NCBI RefSeq assembly: GCF_001577775.1
Contig: NZ_CP010835.1
Span: 1,744,264-1,808,263, forward strand
DNA length: 64,000 nt
Origin: Pyrococcus kukulkanii
GTDB taxonomy: Archaea; Methanobacteriota_B; Thermococci; Thermococcales; Thermococcaceae
Reading direction: 5' to 3'
The notes below the pieces were generated by a model, which saw only the letters and a list, made by a program, of their open reading frames with translations, was not told the origin of the DNA and searched no databases. The first letter of the stretch is position 1; the number at the start of each line of letters is the position of its first letter. Positions 56,848 through 64,000 of the stretch are shown here, one piece after another. Made by a program: the position numbers and the translations under genes.

Positions 56848-57195
56848 GTGTTTGGTTATTGGGATGCCCTTTACTTCGTCCTCGTCTTTATCATCGGTCT
56901 AATCCTTGCCTACCTCCTTGAGAGATGGGCAAAAAGTGCTGGAATGGGCACAAGGGAAGTTGGGGATGGTACAAAGATATTCATAAGCGGTGAAGATCCG
57001 GAGAAGACAATTCCAGGATTTGAGCACCTTGAAGGCTTCCATACAGGAAAGAACACCATGTGGGGTCTAATAAATGGAGCAAAGAGGTTCTTTGCTACCC
57101 TTAGGGCCGACCATACTGGATTGCTAACGGACTACGTTAGTTACCTCCTAATGACCACGGCATTCATACTTGTCGTGATACTGCTTAGGGGGTGA
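56848..57195 (+). CDS. mbhI: Membrane-bound hydrogenase subunit I
   Basis: 115 residues with an N-terminal helix (ALYFVLVFIIGLILAYLLE), a soluble linker and a C-terminal helix. In the MBH structure this subunit ties the hydrogenase and antiporter halves together. GTG 56848 follows GGGAGGTGG; GTG 56839 would lie within mbhH. No counterpart was found in the formate cluster, where large antiporter subunits with extra tails occur instead. Confidence 0.88.
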   Translation: MFGYWDALYFVLVFIIGLILAYLLERWAKSAGMGTREVGDGTKIFISGEDPEKTIPGFEHLEGFHTGKNTMWGLINGAKRFFATLRADHTGLLTDYVSYLLMTTAFILVVILLRG

Positions 57196-57199
57196 GGAA

Positions 57200-57721
57200 A
57201 TGACGATTAAGGTTCCCGCCGATCAAGGTAATTCGCAGGAAAGGAAGAGGCTTGAAAAGAGAATTGCACAACTCTGCAGGTTCATTGGGAAATCCCCCTG
57301 GGTATTCCACGTAAACAGCGGAAGCTGTAACGGGTGTGATATCGAGATAATTGCCGCTTTAACTCCGCGATACGATGCTGAGAGGTTTGGAGTAAAGCTC
57401 GTAGGGAGCCCCAGGCATGCAGATATTTTGATAGTCACCGGACCAGTCACAAATCAGAGTTTGGAAAGGGTAAAGCTCGTGTACGAGCAAACTCCTGACC
57501 CAAAGGTGGTAATTGCAGTAGGAGCTTGCCCAACGGGTGGGAGTGTTTTCTACGAGAGTCCATTTACAAATGCCCCCCTTGATAACGTCATTCCAGTAGA
57601 CGTCTTCGTTCCAGGATGTCCACCTAGGCCAGAAGCAATACTTTATGGTGTTGTTTTGGCTCTGGAAAAGCTTGCGAAGATGGTTAAGGGAGAGGTACCT
57701 CCTGAGGAGGGAGGAGAATGA
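57200..57721 (+). CDS. mbhJ: Membrane-bound hydrogenase small subunit J
   Basis: 173-residue [4Fe-4S] small subunit of the group 4 hydrogenase. Ligands in GSCNGCDIEI, GACPTGGSVF and GCPPRPEAI. It lacks the long C-terminal tail of the formate-cluster counterpart at 44397. Overlaps mbhK in ATGA. Confidence 0.94.
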   Translation: MTIKVPADQGNSQERKRLEKRIAQLCRFIGKSPWVFHVNSGSCNGCDIEIIAALTPRYDAERFGVKLVGSPRHADILIVTGPVTNQSLERVKLVYEQTPDPKVVIAVGACPTGGSVFYESPFTNAPLDNVIPVDVFVPGCPPRPEAILYGVVLALEKLAKMVKGEVPPEEGGE

Positions 57722-58236
57722 GCAAGGAGGAAGAGTTCGTTGAAATAGTCAAACAGAAGTTTCCTGATGTTAGTGTTGTAATCAAGGAGAATAAGTGGGG
57801 TAGAAAGAGAGTGTGGATAAATGTACCTAGGGAGAGTTTTAGGGAGTTCATGAAGTTCCTGAAGGAGTATGATGAGGATGCCCACTATTCTATAGCTATA
57901 GGGGAAGACGTTGGCAAGGCGATAGATTTCAGCATTCACTTCCTACTAAAGTACGAAGATGCTCCGGCCATTTCATTGATAGTTAAGACAAGCGTTCCCA
58001 AAGATGATCCGGTGCTTCCCGACATAAGTGACATATTCCCAATCTCCCTCCAGTTCGAGAGGGAAGTCATGGAGATGATAGGAATAGACTTTGAAAATGC
58101 TCCTGACAAGAGAAGGTTATTCCTCCCCGACGACTTCCCAGAGGGTATCTATCCTCTAAGGCTTGACGACAAGGGAATTCCAGAGGAGATGGTGAAGAAC
58201 GCTGGTCATCCTTACCTATTGAGGAGGGGTGAGTGA
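57718..58236 (+). CDS. mbhK: Membrane-bound hydrogenase subunit K (30-kDa type)
   Basis: 172-residue NuoC-like soluble subunit with DIFPISLQFEREVMEMIGID and FPEGIYPLRLDDKG. It supports the catalytic large subunit. In the formate cluster this domain is fused to the large subunit. Confidence 0.93.
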   Translation: MSKEEEFVEIVKQKFPDVSVVIKENKWGRKRVWINVPRESFREFMKFLKEYDEDAHYSIAIGEDVGKAIDFSIHFLLKYEDAPAISLIVKTSVPKDDPVLPDISDIFPISLQFEREVMEMIGIDFENAPDKRRLFLPDDFPEGIYPLRLDDKGIPEEMVKNAGHPYLLRRGE

Positions 58237-59528
58237 TGACGAAGAAAGTTGAATACTGGGTTAAGATTCCATTCGGCCCAATTCATCCTGGACTTGAGGA
58301 GCCTGAGAAGTTCATTCTAACGCTCGACGGTGAGAGGATAGTTAGCGTTGACGTTAAGCTCGGGTATAACCTTAGAGGCATTCAATGGATAGCAATGAGA
58401 AGGAACTACGTTCAGATTATGTACCTGGCTGAAAGGATTTGTGGAATATGCTCATTTTCACATAATCACACGTACGTTAGAGCAGTTGAGGAGATGGCCG
58501 GAATAGAAGTTCCAGAGAGGGCGGAGTACATAAGGGTTATTATAGGTGAACTTGAGAGGATACACTCTCATCTTCTTAATCTAGGTGTCGTTGGGCATGA
58601 CATAGGCTACGATACCGTCCTTCACTTAACTTGGCTGGCTAGAGAAAAGGTCATGGACGTGCTCGAGGCGATAACGGGAAACAGGGTTAACTATTCGATG
58701 ATGACCATTGGTGGCGTTAGAAGGGACATAGAGGAGAAGCATAAGAGATTGTTGCTGGAGATGATCAAGTACTACCGAGAAGTACTTCCCCAAATTGAAG
58801 ATGTGTTCTTGCATGACTCAACCATTGAGGCTAGATTGAGGGACTCGGCTATAATTCCTAGGAAACTCGCAATTGAGATGGGAGCAGTCGGTCCCACTGG
58901 TAGAGGTTCGGGAGTTAAGGATGATGCAAGATGGAGCGAGAGATTAGGAGTTTATCCTGATCTTGGAATCAAGCCAGTAATGCCTGAAGATGTCACAGGG
59001 GAAAAGGCCAGGGGAGATATATATGATAGGATGGCCGTTAGAATAGGCGAATTGTGGCAGAGCCTCGAGCTGATAGAGCATGCTCTCGATCAGATGCCTG
59101 AGGGTAAGATAAAGACCTTCCCAAAGGACAATGTCCTAGTGGCGAAGTTAAAGATCCTTGGAGATGGGGAGGGCATAGGAAGATATGAGGCCCCGAGAGG
59201 TGAGCTTGTCCACTACGTTAAGGGCAAGGAGGGAAGGGACGGTCCAGTAAGGTGGAAGATGAGAGAGCCAACGTTTCCGAATATCTTCGCTATAGCTAAA
59301 GGATTAGAAGGTAACCAGCTAGCTGATGCCGTCGTTGCAATTGCATCAATTGATCCCTGCCTAAGCTGTACCGATAGAGTTGCTGTGATAAAGGATGGGA
59401 AGAAGTTCATACTGACAGAGAAAGATCTTCTAAGGCTTTCTATAAAGAAGACGAGGGAGATAAATCCCGAAGTTAAGGGAGATCCAACTCCCGCAGGAGT
59501 TGGGTGCTCTAGGGGGGTGTTGTTATGA
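58236..59528 (+). CDS. mbhL: Membrane-bound hydrogenase [NiFe] large subunit L
   Basis: Catalytic subunit that makes H2 from reduced ferredoxin electrons. NiFe ligands: AERICGICSFSHNH and SIDPCLSCTDR. About 55 residues follow the last motif, ending GVGCSRGVLL; a C-terminal part may be processed. Length about 430. ATG 58236 follows GAGGAGGGGTGAG; GTG 58233 also possible. Overlaps mbhM in ATGA. Confidence 0.95.
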   Translation: MTKKVEYWVKIPFGPIHPGLEEPEKFILTLDGERIVSVDVKLGYNLRGIQWIAMRRNYVQIMYLAERICGICSFSHNHTYVRAVEEMAGIEVPERAEYIRVIIGELERIHSHLLNLGVVGHDIGYDTVLHLTWLAREKVMDVLEAITGNRVNYSMMTIGGVRRDIEEKHKRLLLEMIKYYREVLPQIEDVFLHDSTIEARLRDSAIIPRKLAIEMGAVGPTGRGSGVKDDARWSERLGVYPDLGIKPVMPEDVTGEKARGDIYDRMAVRIGELWQSLELIEHALDQMPEGKIKTFPKDNVLVAKLKILGDGEGIGRYEAPRGELVHYVKGKEGRDGPVRWKMREPTFPNIFAIAKGLEGNQLADAVVAIASIDPCLSCTDRVAVIKDGKKFILTEKDLLRLSIKKTREINPEVKGDPTPAGVGCSRGVLL

Positions 59529-60490
59529 ACCTAGTTTATGCTCTCCTCGGGCTACTTGGCCTCTATATCTACGTTTCCGTAATGTCACTATTGTTCGCGG
59601 GAATTGATAGAAAGCTAGTTGCGAGAATGCAGAGGAGAATAGGGCCACCAATATTGCAGCCTTTCTATGACTTCCTAAAGCTCGTTAGCAAGGAAACCAT
59701 AATCCCCAATACGGCAAACTTCATGTTTAAAGTCGCTCCAGTGTTAATGCTTGCAACGACTATAGCTTTGTTAGCTTACACTCCTTTTGGTTTCGCTCCC
59801 CTCTTTGCGACCAAGGGTGATATAATTGTGTTCATCTATCTACTAACCCTTGCGGACTTCTTCCTTGTGATAGGTGTTATGAGCTCAGGAAGCCCCTACG
59901 GTAGGATAGGTGCATCGAGAGAAGTTGCAATGCTCGTCTCAAGGGAGCCAGCAATGATGCTTGGAGTTTTCGCCGTGATGTGGGGAATCTCAAAGTTTGG
60001 AGTTCAAAAACCCTTCAGTCTCTCAAGCCTGTACGAGCATAACATCTGGGAGCTAGGTCCCATGGCTTGGGTGGCAGGGGCAATACTCGTTTACGTCTTC
60101 ATGTCATGGCTGGCAAGTGAGATAGAGGCGGGATTTTTCAACATTCCTGAGGCTGAGCAGGAAATTGCCGAGGGAACCCTTGTCGAGTACAGCGGCAGAT
60201 ACTTAGCGATAATAAAGCTCGCTGAGTCAATGAAGGAGTTTATAGCGGCTTCACTCGTGGTTGCAGTGTTATTCCCCTGGCAACTCAACATGCCTGGGAT
60301 TCAGGGTTATATAGTCAACCTACTCATTCACACCCTCAAGGTGTTTATAGTCCTGTTCGTTGCAAAGACGATATTTAGGACAGTTACTGGTAGGCTGAAG
60401 ATTAGCCAGGCAGTAAACCTGCTGTGGACTAGGGTGTTTGCCGCAAGTGTTATCGGAGCCTTAATTCTCGCAATGGGGGTGAGCCTATGA
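59525..60490 (+). CDS. mbhM: Membrane-bound hydrogenase subunit M (NuoH-like)
   Basis: 321-residue membrane anchor with eight helices, MQRRIGPPILQPFYDFLKLV and FFNIPEAEQEIAEGTLVEYSG. It forms the interface between the hydrogenase arm and the ion channels. Counterpart of 41230. Confidence 0.94.
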   Translation: MNLVYALLGLLGLYIYVSVMSLLFAGIDRKLVARMQRRIGPPILQPFYDFLKLVSKETIIPNTANFMFKVAPVLMLATTIALLAYTPFGFAPLFATKGDIIVFIYLLTLADFFLVIGVMSSGSPYGRIGASREVAMLVSREPAMMLGVFAVMWGISKFGVQKPFSLSSLYEHNIWELGPMAWVAGAILVYVFMSWLASEIEAGFFNIPEAEQEIAEGTLVEYSGRYLAIIKLAESMKEFIAASLVVAVLFPWQLNMPGIQGYIVNLLIHTLKVFIVLFVAKTIFRTVTGRLKISQAVNLLWTRVFAASVIGALILAMGVSL

Positions 60491-60912
60491 TAAGACTCCC
60501 ACTATTATCTACCGTTATCAAGAACCTCTTCAAGAAGCCGGCAACTAATCCCTTCCCTAAGACTGAACCTGTTCCTGTTCCTGAGAACTTCAGGGGCAAG
60601 ATAGTGTACAACGTCGACAAGTGCGTTGGCTGTAGAATGTGCGTTACCGTGTGCCCTGCTGGAGTTTTCGTGTACCTCCCGGAGATAAGGAAGGTTGCAC
60701 TATGGACGGGCAGGTGCGTGTTCTGCAAGCAGTGCGTCGATGTCTGTCCGACAAATGCGCTTCAAATGAGCGATGAGTTCCTGCTTGCGAGTTACGACAA
60801 GTACGACTCAAAGTTCATCTATGTAACCCCGGAGGAAGCTGAGGAGATCAAGAAGAAGCAGGAGGAACTAAAGAAGGCCAAGGCACAGGCTAAAGCTAAG
60901 AAGGATCAGTGA
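60487..60912 (+). CDS. mbhN: Membrane-bound hydrogenase ferredoxin subunit N
   Basis: 141 residues, last gene of the operon. Two [4Fe-4S] motifs, CVGCRMCVTVCPAG and CVFCKQCVDVCPTNA, receive electrons from ferredoxin. The C-terminus is a Lys/Ala/Glu-rich helix. Its stop codon lies within a C/D sRNA on the other strand. Confidence 0.94.
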   Translation: MIRLPLLSTVIKNLFKKPATNPFPKTEPVPVPENFRGKIVYNVDKCVGCRMCVTVCPAGVFVYLPEIRKVALWTGRCVFCKQCVDVCPTNALQMSDEFLLASYDKYDSKFIYVTPEEAEEIKKKQEELKKAKAQAKAKKDQ

Positions 60913-60955
60913 ACCGGTCCTCATCACCCTTCAGGTCAGGGAGTTCTCATCATTC
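60904..60955 (-). ncRNA. C/D box guide sRNA antisense to the mbhN 3' end
   Basis: On the minus strand: C box ATGATGA (60953-60947), 12-nt guide, D' box CTGA (60934-60931), 3-nt spacer, C' box GTGATGA (60927-60921), 11-nt guide, D box CTGA (60909-60906). GA/TC ends can pair. Targets predicted by the N+5 rule lie in GTCAGGGAGTTC and TGAACCGGTCC. A TATA-like ATTAAAAG around 60980-60987 is correctly spaced for its start. The D box lies in the last codons of mbhN. Confidence 0.85.
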
Positions 60956-60991
60956 AAAATATTATAAACCCTTCTCTTCTTTTAATTCTTG

Positions 60992-62275
60992 ATGTTCAAC
61001 ATAATAGTTAGAGCAAGGAAAGATGCGAAGGCGATTCAGTACATCAATGAGAGAAATTATGGAGGCTATCTAAGAGTTTCGAGCTTGGGTGGAGGAAGGA
61101 GGTTTGAAGAAGTAGAGGGTAACCTCCATGATGCTTTAAGCGACCCTTACATCCCAATACTCCTTTTTGGGGAGAAGGAAAAAGAATTAGCAGAAGAGAT
61201 CGCAAATGAGTTGGAAGGCCCTTACTTCATAAGAGTTCTTAGAACAAAGAGAGTTAGAAACATGAGGGTTGATGAGTTATACTCTCATATAGAGGAAATA
61301 AAGGCAAGATTTAGGCTTGGTATTGCTTGGAACGTTAATCATTATCGATTCACCCCGGACAATCCTATGGGCTTGGAAATAAATCCAGACTACGATCTCT
61401 ACTTTGCAGTGGGGGAAGGTTTTCGGAGGAACATGGTTGAGCTACTAGGTGTTGATCCTGGGGATGTATCTTTGGTTCTTAGGAAAACCATGAATGTGGA
61501 GGAATACTACTCCGGTCCAAACAAGATAGCAGAAATAAGTAAGGTGCTGGGTCAGCCCACGGAGGTTAAGTTGAGAATACCTGTACTTGAGGAAGTTTCC
61601 CTCACGGAAACAATCAAAGCTAACAAAGAGTATATAGAAGCCTTTGAGAGGGCAAGTATTTTCTTCCTAAAAGACTTTACCGACAAAACTGCGGTAGTGC
61701 CATGGAGTGGTGGAAAGGATTCTACTGCCACCCTGATATTGGCAAGTAAAGTGTTCGATGAAGTTACAGCTATTTACGTAAAAATGGAATATGAAATGCC
61801 CCTTACCGATGAGTACATTGAGGAGATATCAAAAAAGCTTGGGATAAATCTCGTGAAAGTTGAAGTTCCAATGCCCATCCATAAGTATGGCCTGCCAACC
61901 CATGCCAACAGATGGTGCACGAAGATGAAGGTCGAAGCCCTCTATAATGCCGTTAAGGAAATTGAGAATCCAATTCTTATCGTAGGTGATAGGGATGCTG
62001 AAAGTGCTAGGAGAAGGCTTAAGCCACCTGTTGTAACCAGAAAGACACCCATGGGGGATATAACAGAGGTAATGCCGATTAAGTTCTGGAGCGGGGCAAT
62101 GGTTCAGCTGTATATCCTCATGAATGGATTTGAGTTGCACCCCCTATATTATCAGGGATTCTATAGGTTAGGTTGCACGGTATGTCCAAGCTTAGCCCAG
62201 TGGGAAATTGATCTGCTTGATAAGCTTGGATATCTTCCAAAATTTATGAAAGAAAGGAAAATCAATGACGCCTAA
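60992..62275 (+). CDS. PAPS-reductase-family PP-loop protein
   Basis: About 427 residues. The N-terminal ~220 residues are a poorly characterised alpha/beta domain. The C-terminal half holds the adenine-nucleotide PP-loop AVVPWSGGKDSTATLILASK. Cysteines occur in THANRWCTKMKVEAL and GCTVCPSLAQWE, and GDRDAESARRRLKPP is a conserved family segment. It resembles archaeal PAPS-reductase-like proteins whose substrate is unknown (sulfur transfer or nucleotide activation). ATG 60992 follows a TATA box (AATATTATAAAC) closely, so it is probably near-leaderless. The 3' end overlaps the opposite-strand gene by 14 bp. Confidence 0.8.
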   Translation: MFNIIVRARKDAKAIQYINERNYGGYLRVSSLGGGRRFEEVEGNLHDALSDPYIPILLFGEKEKELAEEIANELEGPYFIRVLRTKRVRNMRVDELYSHIEEIKARFRLGIAWNVNHYRFTPDNPMGLEINPDYDLYFAVGEGFRRNMVELLGVDPGDVSLVLRKTMNVEEYYSGPNKIAEISKVLGQPTEVKLRIPVLEEVSLTETIKANKEYIEAFERASIFFLKDFTDKTAVVPWSGGKDSTATLILASKVFDEVTAIYVKMEYEMPLTDEYIEEISKKLGINLVKVEVPMPIHKYGLPTHANRWCTKMKVEALYNAVKEIENPILIVGDRDAESARRRLKPPVVTRKTPMGDITEVMPIKFWSGAMVQLYILMNGFELHPLYYQGFYRLGCTVCPSLAQWEIDLLDKLGYLPKFMKERKINDA

Positions 62276-64000
62276 AGATCGCCGCTAGACCTCCTATTAG
62301 CACTATTATCGCGGGCCCGCATATCTTTGTCCCTGTTCCACTTACCGTTTCCGTCTTTGTTACCGTTATCGTTGTCGTGACCTCTGTGCTGTTTTGGCTT
62401 ATAGGTGGAGAGATCGTCGTTGTTTTTGCGCTTTCACCGCTAGACTTCCAACCCAGGAACACCATTGCCGTTTCCTTCGCGTACTGGTAGAATATCATTG
62501 CTGTTATTATATCCTGGAGATCTCCTTTTGCTTCATAGCTTTCTGCGAACTCATAGTATGCCATTGAGAGTAGGGGAACCGTTCCTCCTTCTTCAGCAAG
62601 CCCAATTGCAGTCTTGGCTTCTTCTTTCATCATGTTTAACTTGTCTTTAAGAACGCTTACATTGTCAATTCCAATAGTGTCAAGTATTACCTCTCCTCTA
62701 ATCCTAGCTTCCATGGCAGAGAATAGCGCTGCTGAGTATTTGCCGTCCTCATAATATTGCTCTCCTTTATTAAGCGTATTTATTAGATCCTGCAGGTTTT
62801 GCTGACCAAGCATTGAAGTTACGTAGGTGACGATTAATCTCGCATTATCGAGCTGATTCCGTGCTGCTCTCTTAATTGCTTCCCGCGATATAACCTCCCC
62901 CCTTGCATACCTCTCCCCAAGCTCTGCCCAGAGCTTAGCGGTTTTTGCTCTCTCATATGCGTATGCAGCATTGCTTACGGCATCCCAATAATCCTGTTTG
63001 TAGTATGAGGCTTGGGCCTCTTTTAGATACTCCTTTGCATCTTCAATTCTAGTTTCACTGGCGGCTACTGCTTGAAGCATAGTTACTCCCCTTATAGTAA
63101 GGTTTGAGACGTAAGTTTCAACGTTGTCTATCTCTTTCTTGACCTCTAAGAATATGTCCTCGAGATCCCTGCCTTCATATACATCTATATACCAGTCGAC
63201 ATGCCTAATTACGATCCTGGCTTGGAAATCTAAACTCATTGCGGTGTAATATCTACCACTATCTATTGCCCTTTTTGCATTTTGAAGGGTATTGTGGGCA
63301 TCATCTAAGGCTGCCCTTAGGTAACTGTACGTAGAGTAGCTTACCTCGCTATTTTTCAGCTTCTCACTAACAGTATTGTAATACTGGACTGTTTCATCGT
63401 AGTCTTTCTTTGCGTCCTTCTCAAGGAAGCTCGTGCTTATTATTATATGTCCTTTTGGCTTGGGTCTTTCAAGCTCGTGACCTGTGAAGTAGTAGACAGC
63501 ATCATATATATCCCTCACTTCTATTACTTTTAGTCCCCATCTCTCCTCCGCGTACTTTGCAACATCAACTCTTCTCTGGGTGGTTGTAATTTGTGTCACT
63601 GGGCCAATCTGCTTTCTCTGAGTTTCGGTGACTACTTGAATTCTCTGCCCCTCTGGAATTAGGAATATCCTTGCTCCTGCCTGATGAGCTGCGGAAGCCT
63701 TTTCCAAGATTCCTCCTACCGGCCCTATGCTACCATCGGGATTTATCATTCCAGTCATCATTACGTCATTTCTGACCTTCCATCCCATTAGCGCCGCAAT
63801 TATACCGACCGTCATTGTACCTCCTGCCGAAGGTCCGCCGATTATTGGGGAATCTGCCTTAACTTGAATGAAGACGTCATATTTGCTCATGTCTATACCA
63901 AGAACCCTTCCTGCAACCTCTGCTGCAAGCCTCGCCGATGCTTGCATATCAACCTCCGTTAGAGGCCAAGTTTCGACGTATACATGTCCGCTTCCTGGGG
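62262..64000 (-). CDS. Lon-type (S16) surface protease with CGP-CTERM-like tail (5' end beyond window)
   Basis: The frame is open to the right edge (GSGHVYVETWPLTEVD...), so the N-terminus with any signal peptide is outside the window. The Lon catalytic Ser/Lys dyad is visible: the serine in GGPSAGGTMTVG and the lysine in GILEKASAAHQAGA. A helical region of about 350 residues follows, then a Thr/Ser-rich linker. The C-terminus, CGPAIIVLIGGLAAIFRRH, has the CGP plus hydrophobic helix plus arginines of the Thermococcales CGP-CTERM sorting signal. No AAA ATPase domain lies in the visible part; it is the archaeal COG1750-like type. Likely anchored outside the cell. Confidence 0.85.
   Translation of the reverse strand, partial: PGSGHVYVETWPLTEVDMQASARLAAEVAGRVLGIDMSKYDVFIQVKADSPIIGGPSAGGTMTVGIIAALMGWKVRNDVMMTGMINPDGSIGPVGGILEKASAAHQAGARIFLIPEGQRIQVVTETQRKQIGPVTQITTTQRRVDVAKYAEERWGLKVIEVRDIYDAVYYFTGHELERPKPKGHIIISTSFLEKDAKKDYDETVQYYNTVSEKLKNSEVSYSTYSYLRAALDDAHNTLQNAKRAIDSGRYYTAMSLDFQARIVIRHVDWYIDVYEGRDLEDIFLEVKKEIDNVETYVSNLTIRGVTMLQAVAASETRIEDAKEYLKEAQASYYKQDYWDAVSNAAYAYERAKTAKLWAELGERYARGEVISREAIKRAARNQLDNARLIVTYVTSMLGQQNLQDLINTLNKGEQYYEDGKYSAALFSAMEARIRGEVILDTIGIDNVSVLKDKLNMMKEEAKTAIGLAEEGGTVPLLSMAYYEFAESYEAKGDLQDIITAMIFYQYAKETAMVFLGWKSSGESAKTTTISPPISQNSTEVTTTITVTKTETVSGTGTKICGPAIIVLIGGLAAIFRRH

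Overview
The window is typical hyperthermophilic euryarchaeal (Thermococcales) DNA and most likely comes from a Pyrococcus. The grounds are the AT-rich backbone, BRE/TATA promoters with short leaders, GGAGGTGA-type ribosome sites, a two-domain Pyrococcus-type S-layer protein, the psmB-fttA-pyrH-dpp-fen1 gene order, and a complete mbhA-N operon. I name no species. No rRNA, tRNA, CRISPR array or intact insertion sequence was seen.

Layout. 1-6.4 kb: the end of a GH57 branching enzyme; a minus-strand panE-DUF47-serA operon; and an AmmeMemoRadiSam radical SAM enzyme followed by a protein made of two similar halves. 6.5-16.3 kb: the S-layer gene, a membrane-anchored hypothetical, a long FKBP isomerase, an unknown gene with trmY, then psmB-fttA-'threonine synthase'-pyrH. 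The threonine-synthase-like protein has lost its PLP lysine and carries a winged-helix domain, so it may be a regulator. 16.5-23.3 kb: a dipeptide/oligopeptide ABC operon whose binding protein reads as circularly permuted, then a PsiE-like membrane protein. 23.4-27.2 kb: a C/D-box guide RNA in the leader of fen1, and a minus-strand operon (toroid-repeat protein, two broken small genes, trm5b). That operon is headed by a GC-rich leader that I read as a fluoride (crcB) riboswitch with a switch that could hide the ribosome site. 27.2-30.4 kb: a HAD phosphatase, a class III aminotransferase and thioredoxin reductase.

30.6-60.9 kb is a 30-kb hydrogen/formate energy island: frhAGB hydrogenase next to trxR; a formate dehydrogenase-membrane hydrogenase-Mrp antiporter cluster with its own formate channel; a ferredoxin/GltD-like/ferredoxin cassette; and the MBH hydrogenase operon. 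Formate would be oxidised by FdhA, protons reduced by the hydrogenase module, and the free energy stored as a cation gradient by the antiporter subunits. MBH does the same with reduced ferredoxin. FrhAGB can exchange electrons between H2 and thioredoxin reductase. Full SurR-type operators lie before frhA and mbhA and a core site before fdhA, suggesting redox/sulfur control. The formate cluster looks richer in GC than its flanks and is preceded by a decayed gene remnant, consistent with acquisition from a Thermococcus-like donor.

60.9-64 kb: a second C/D guide RNA antisense to the mbhN stop, a PAPS-reductase-family protein, and a Lon-type (S16) surface protease with a CGP-CTERM-like tail that runs off the right edge.
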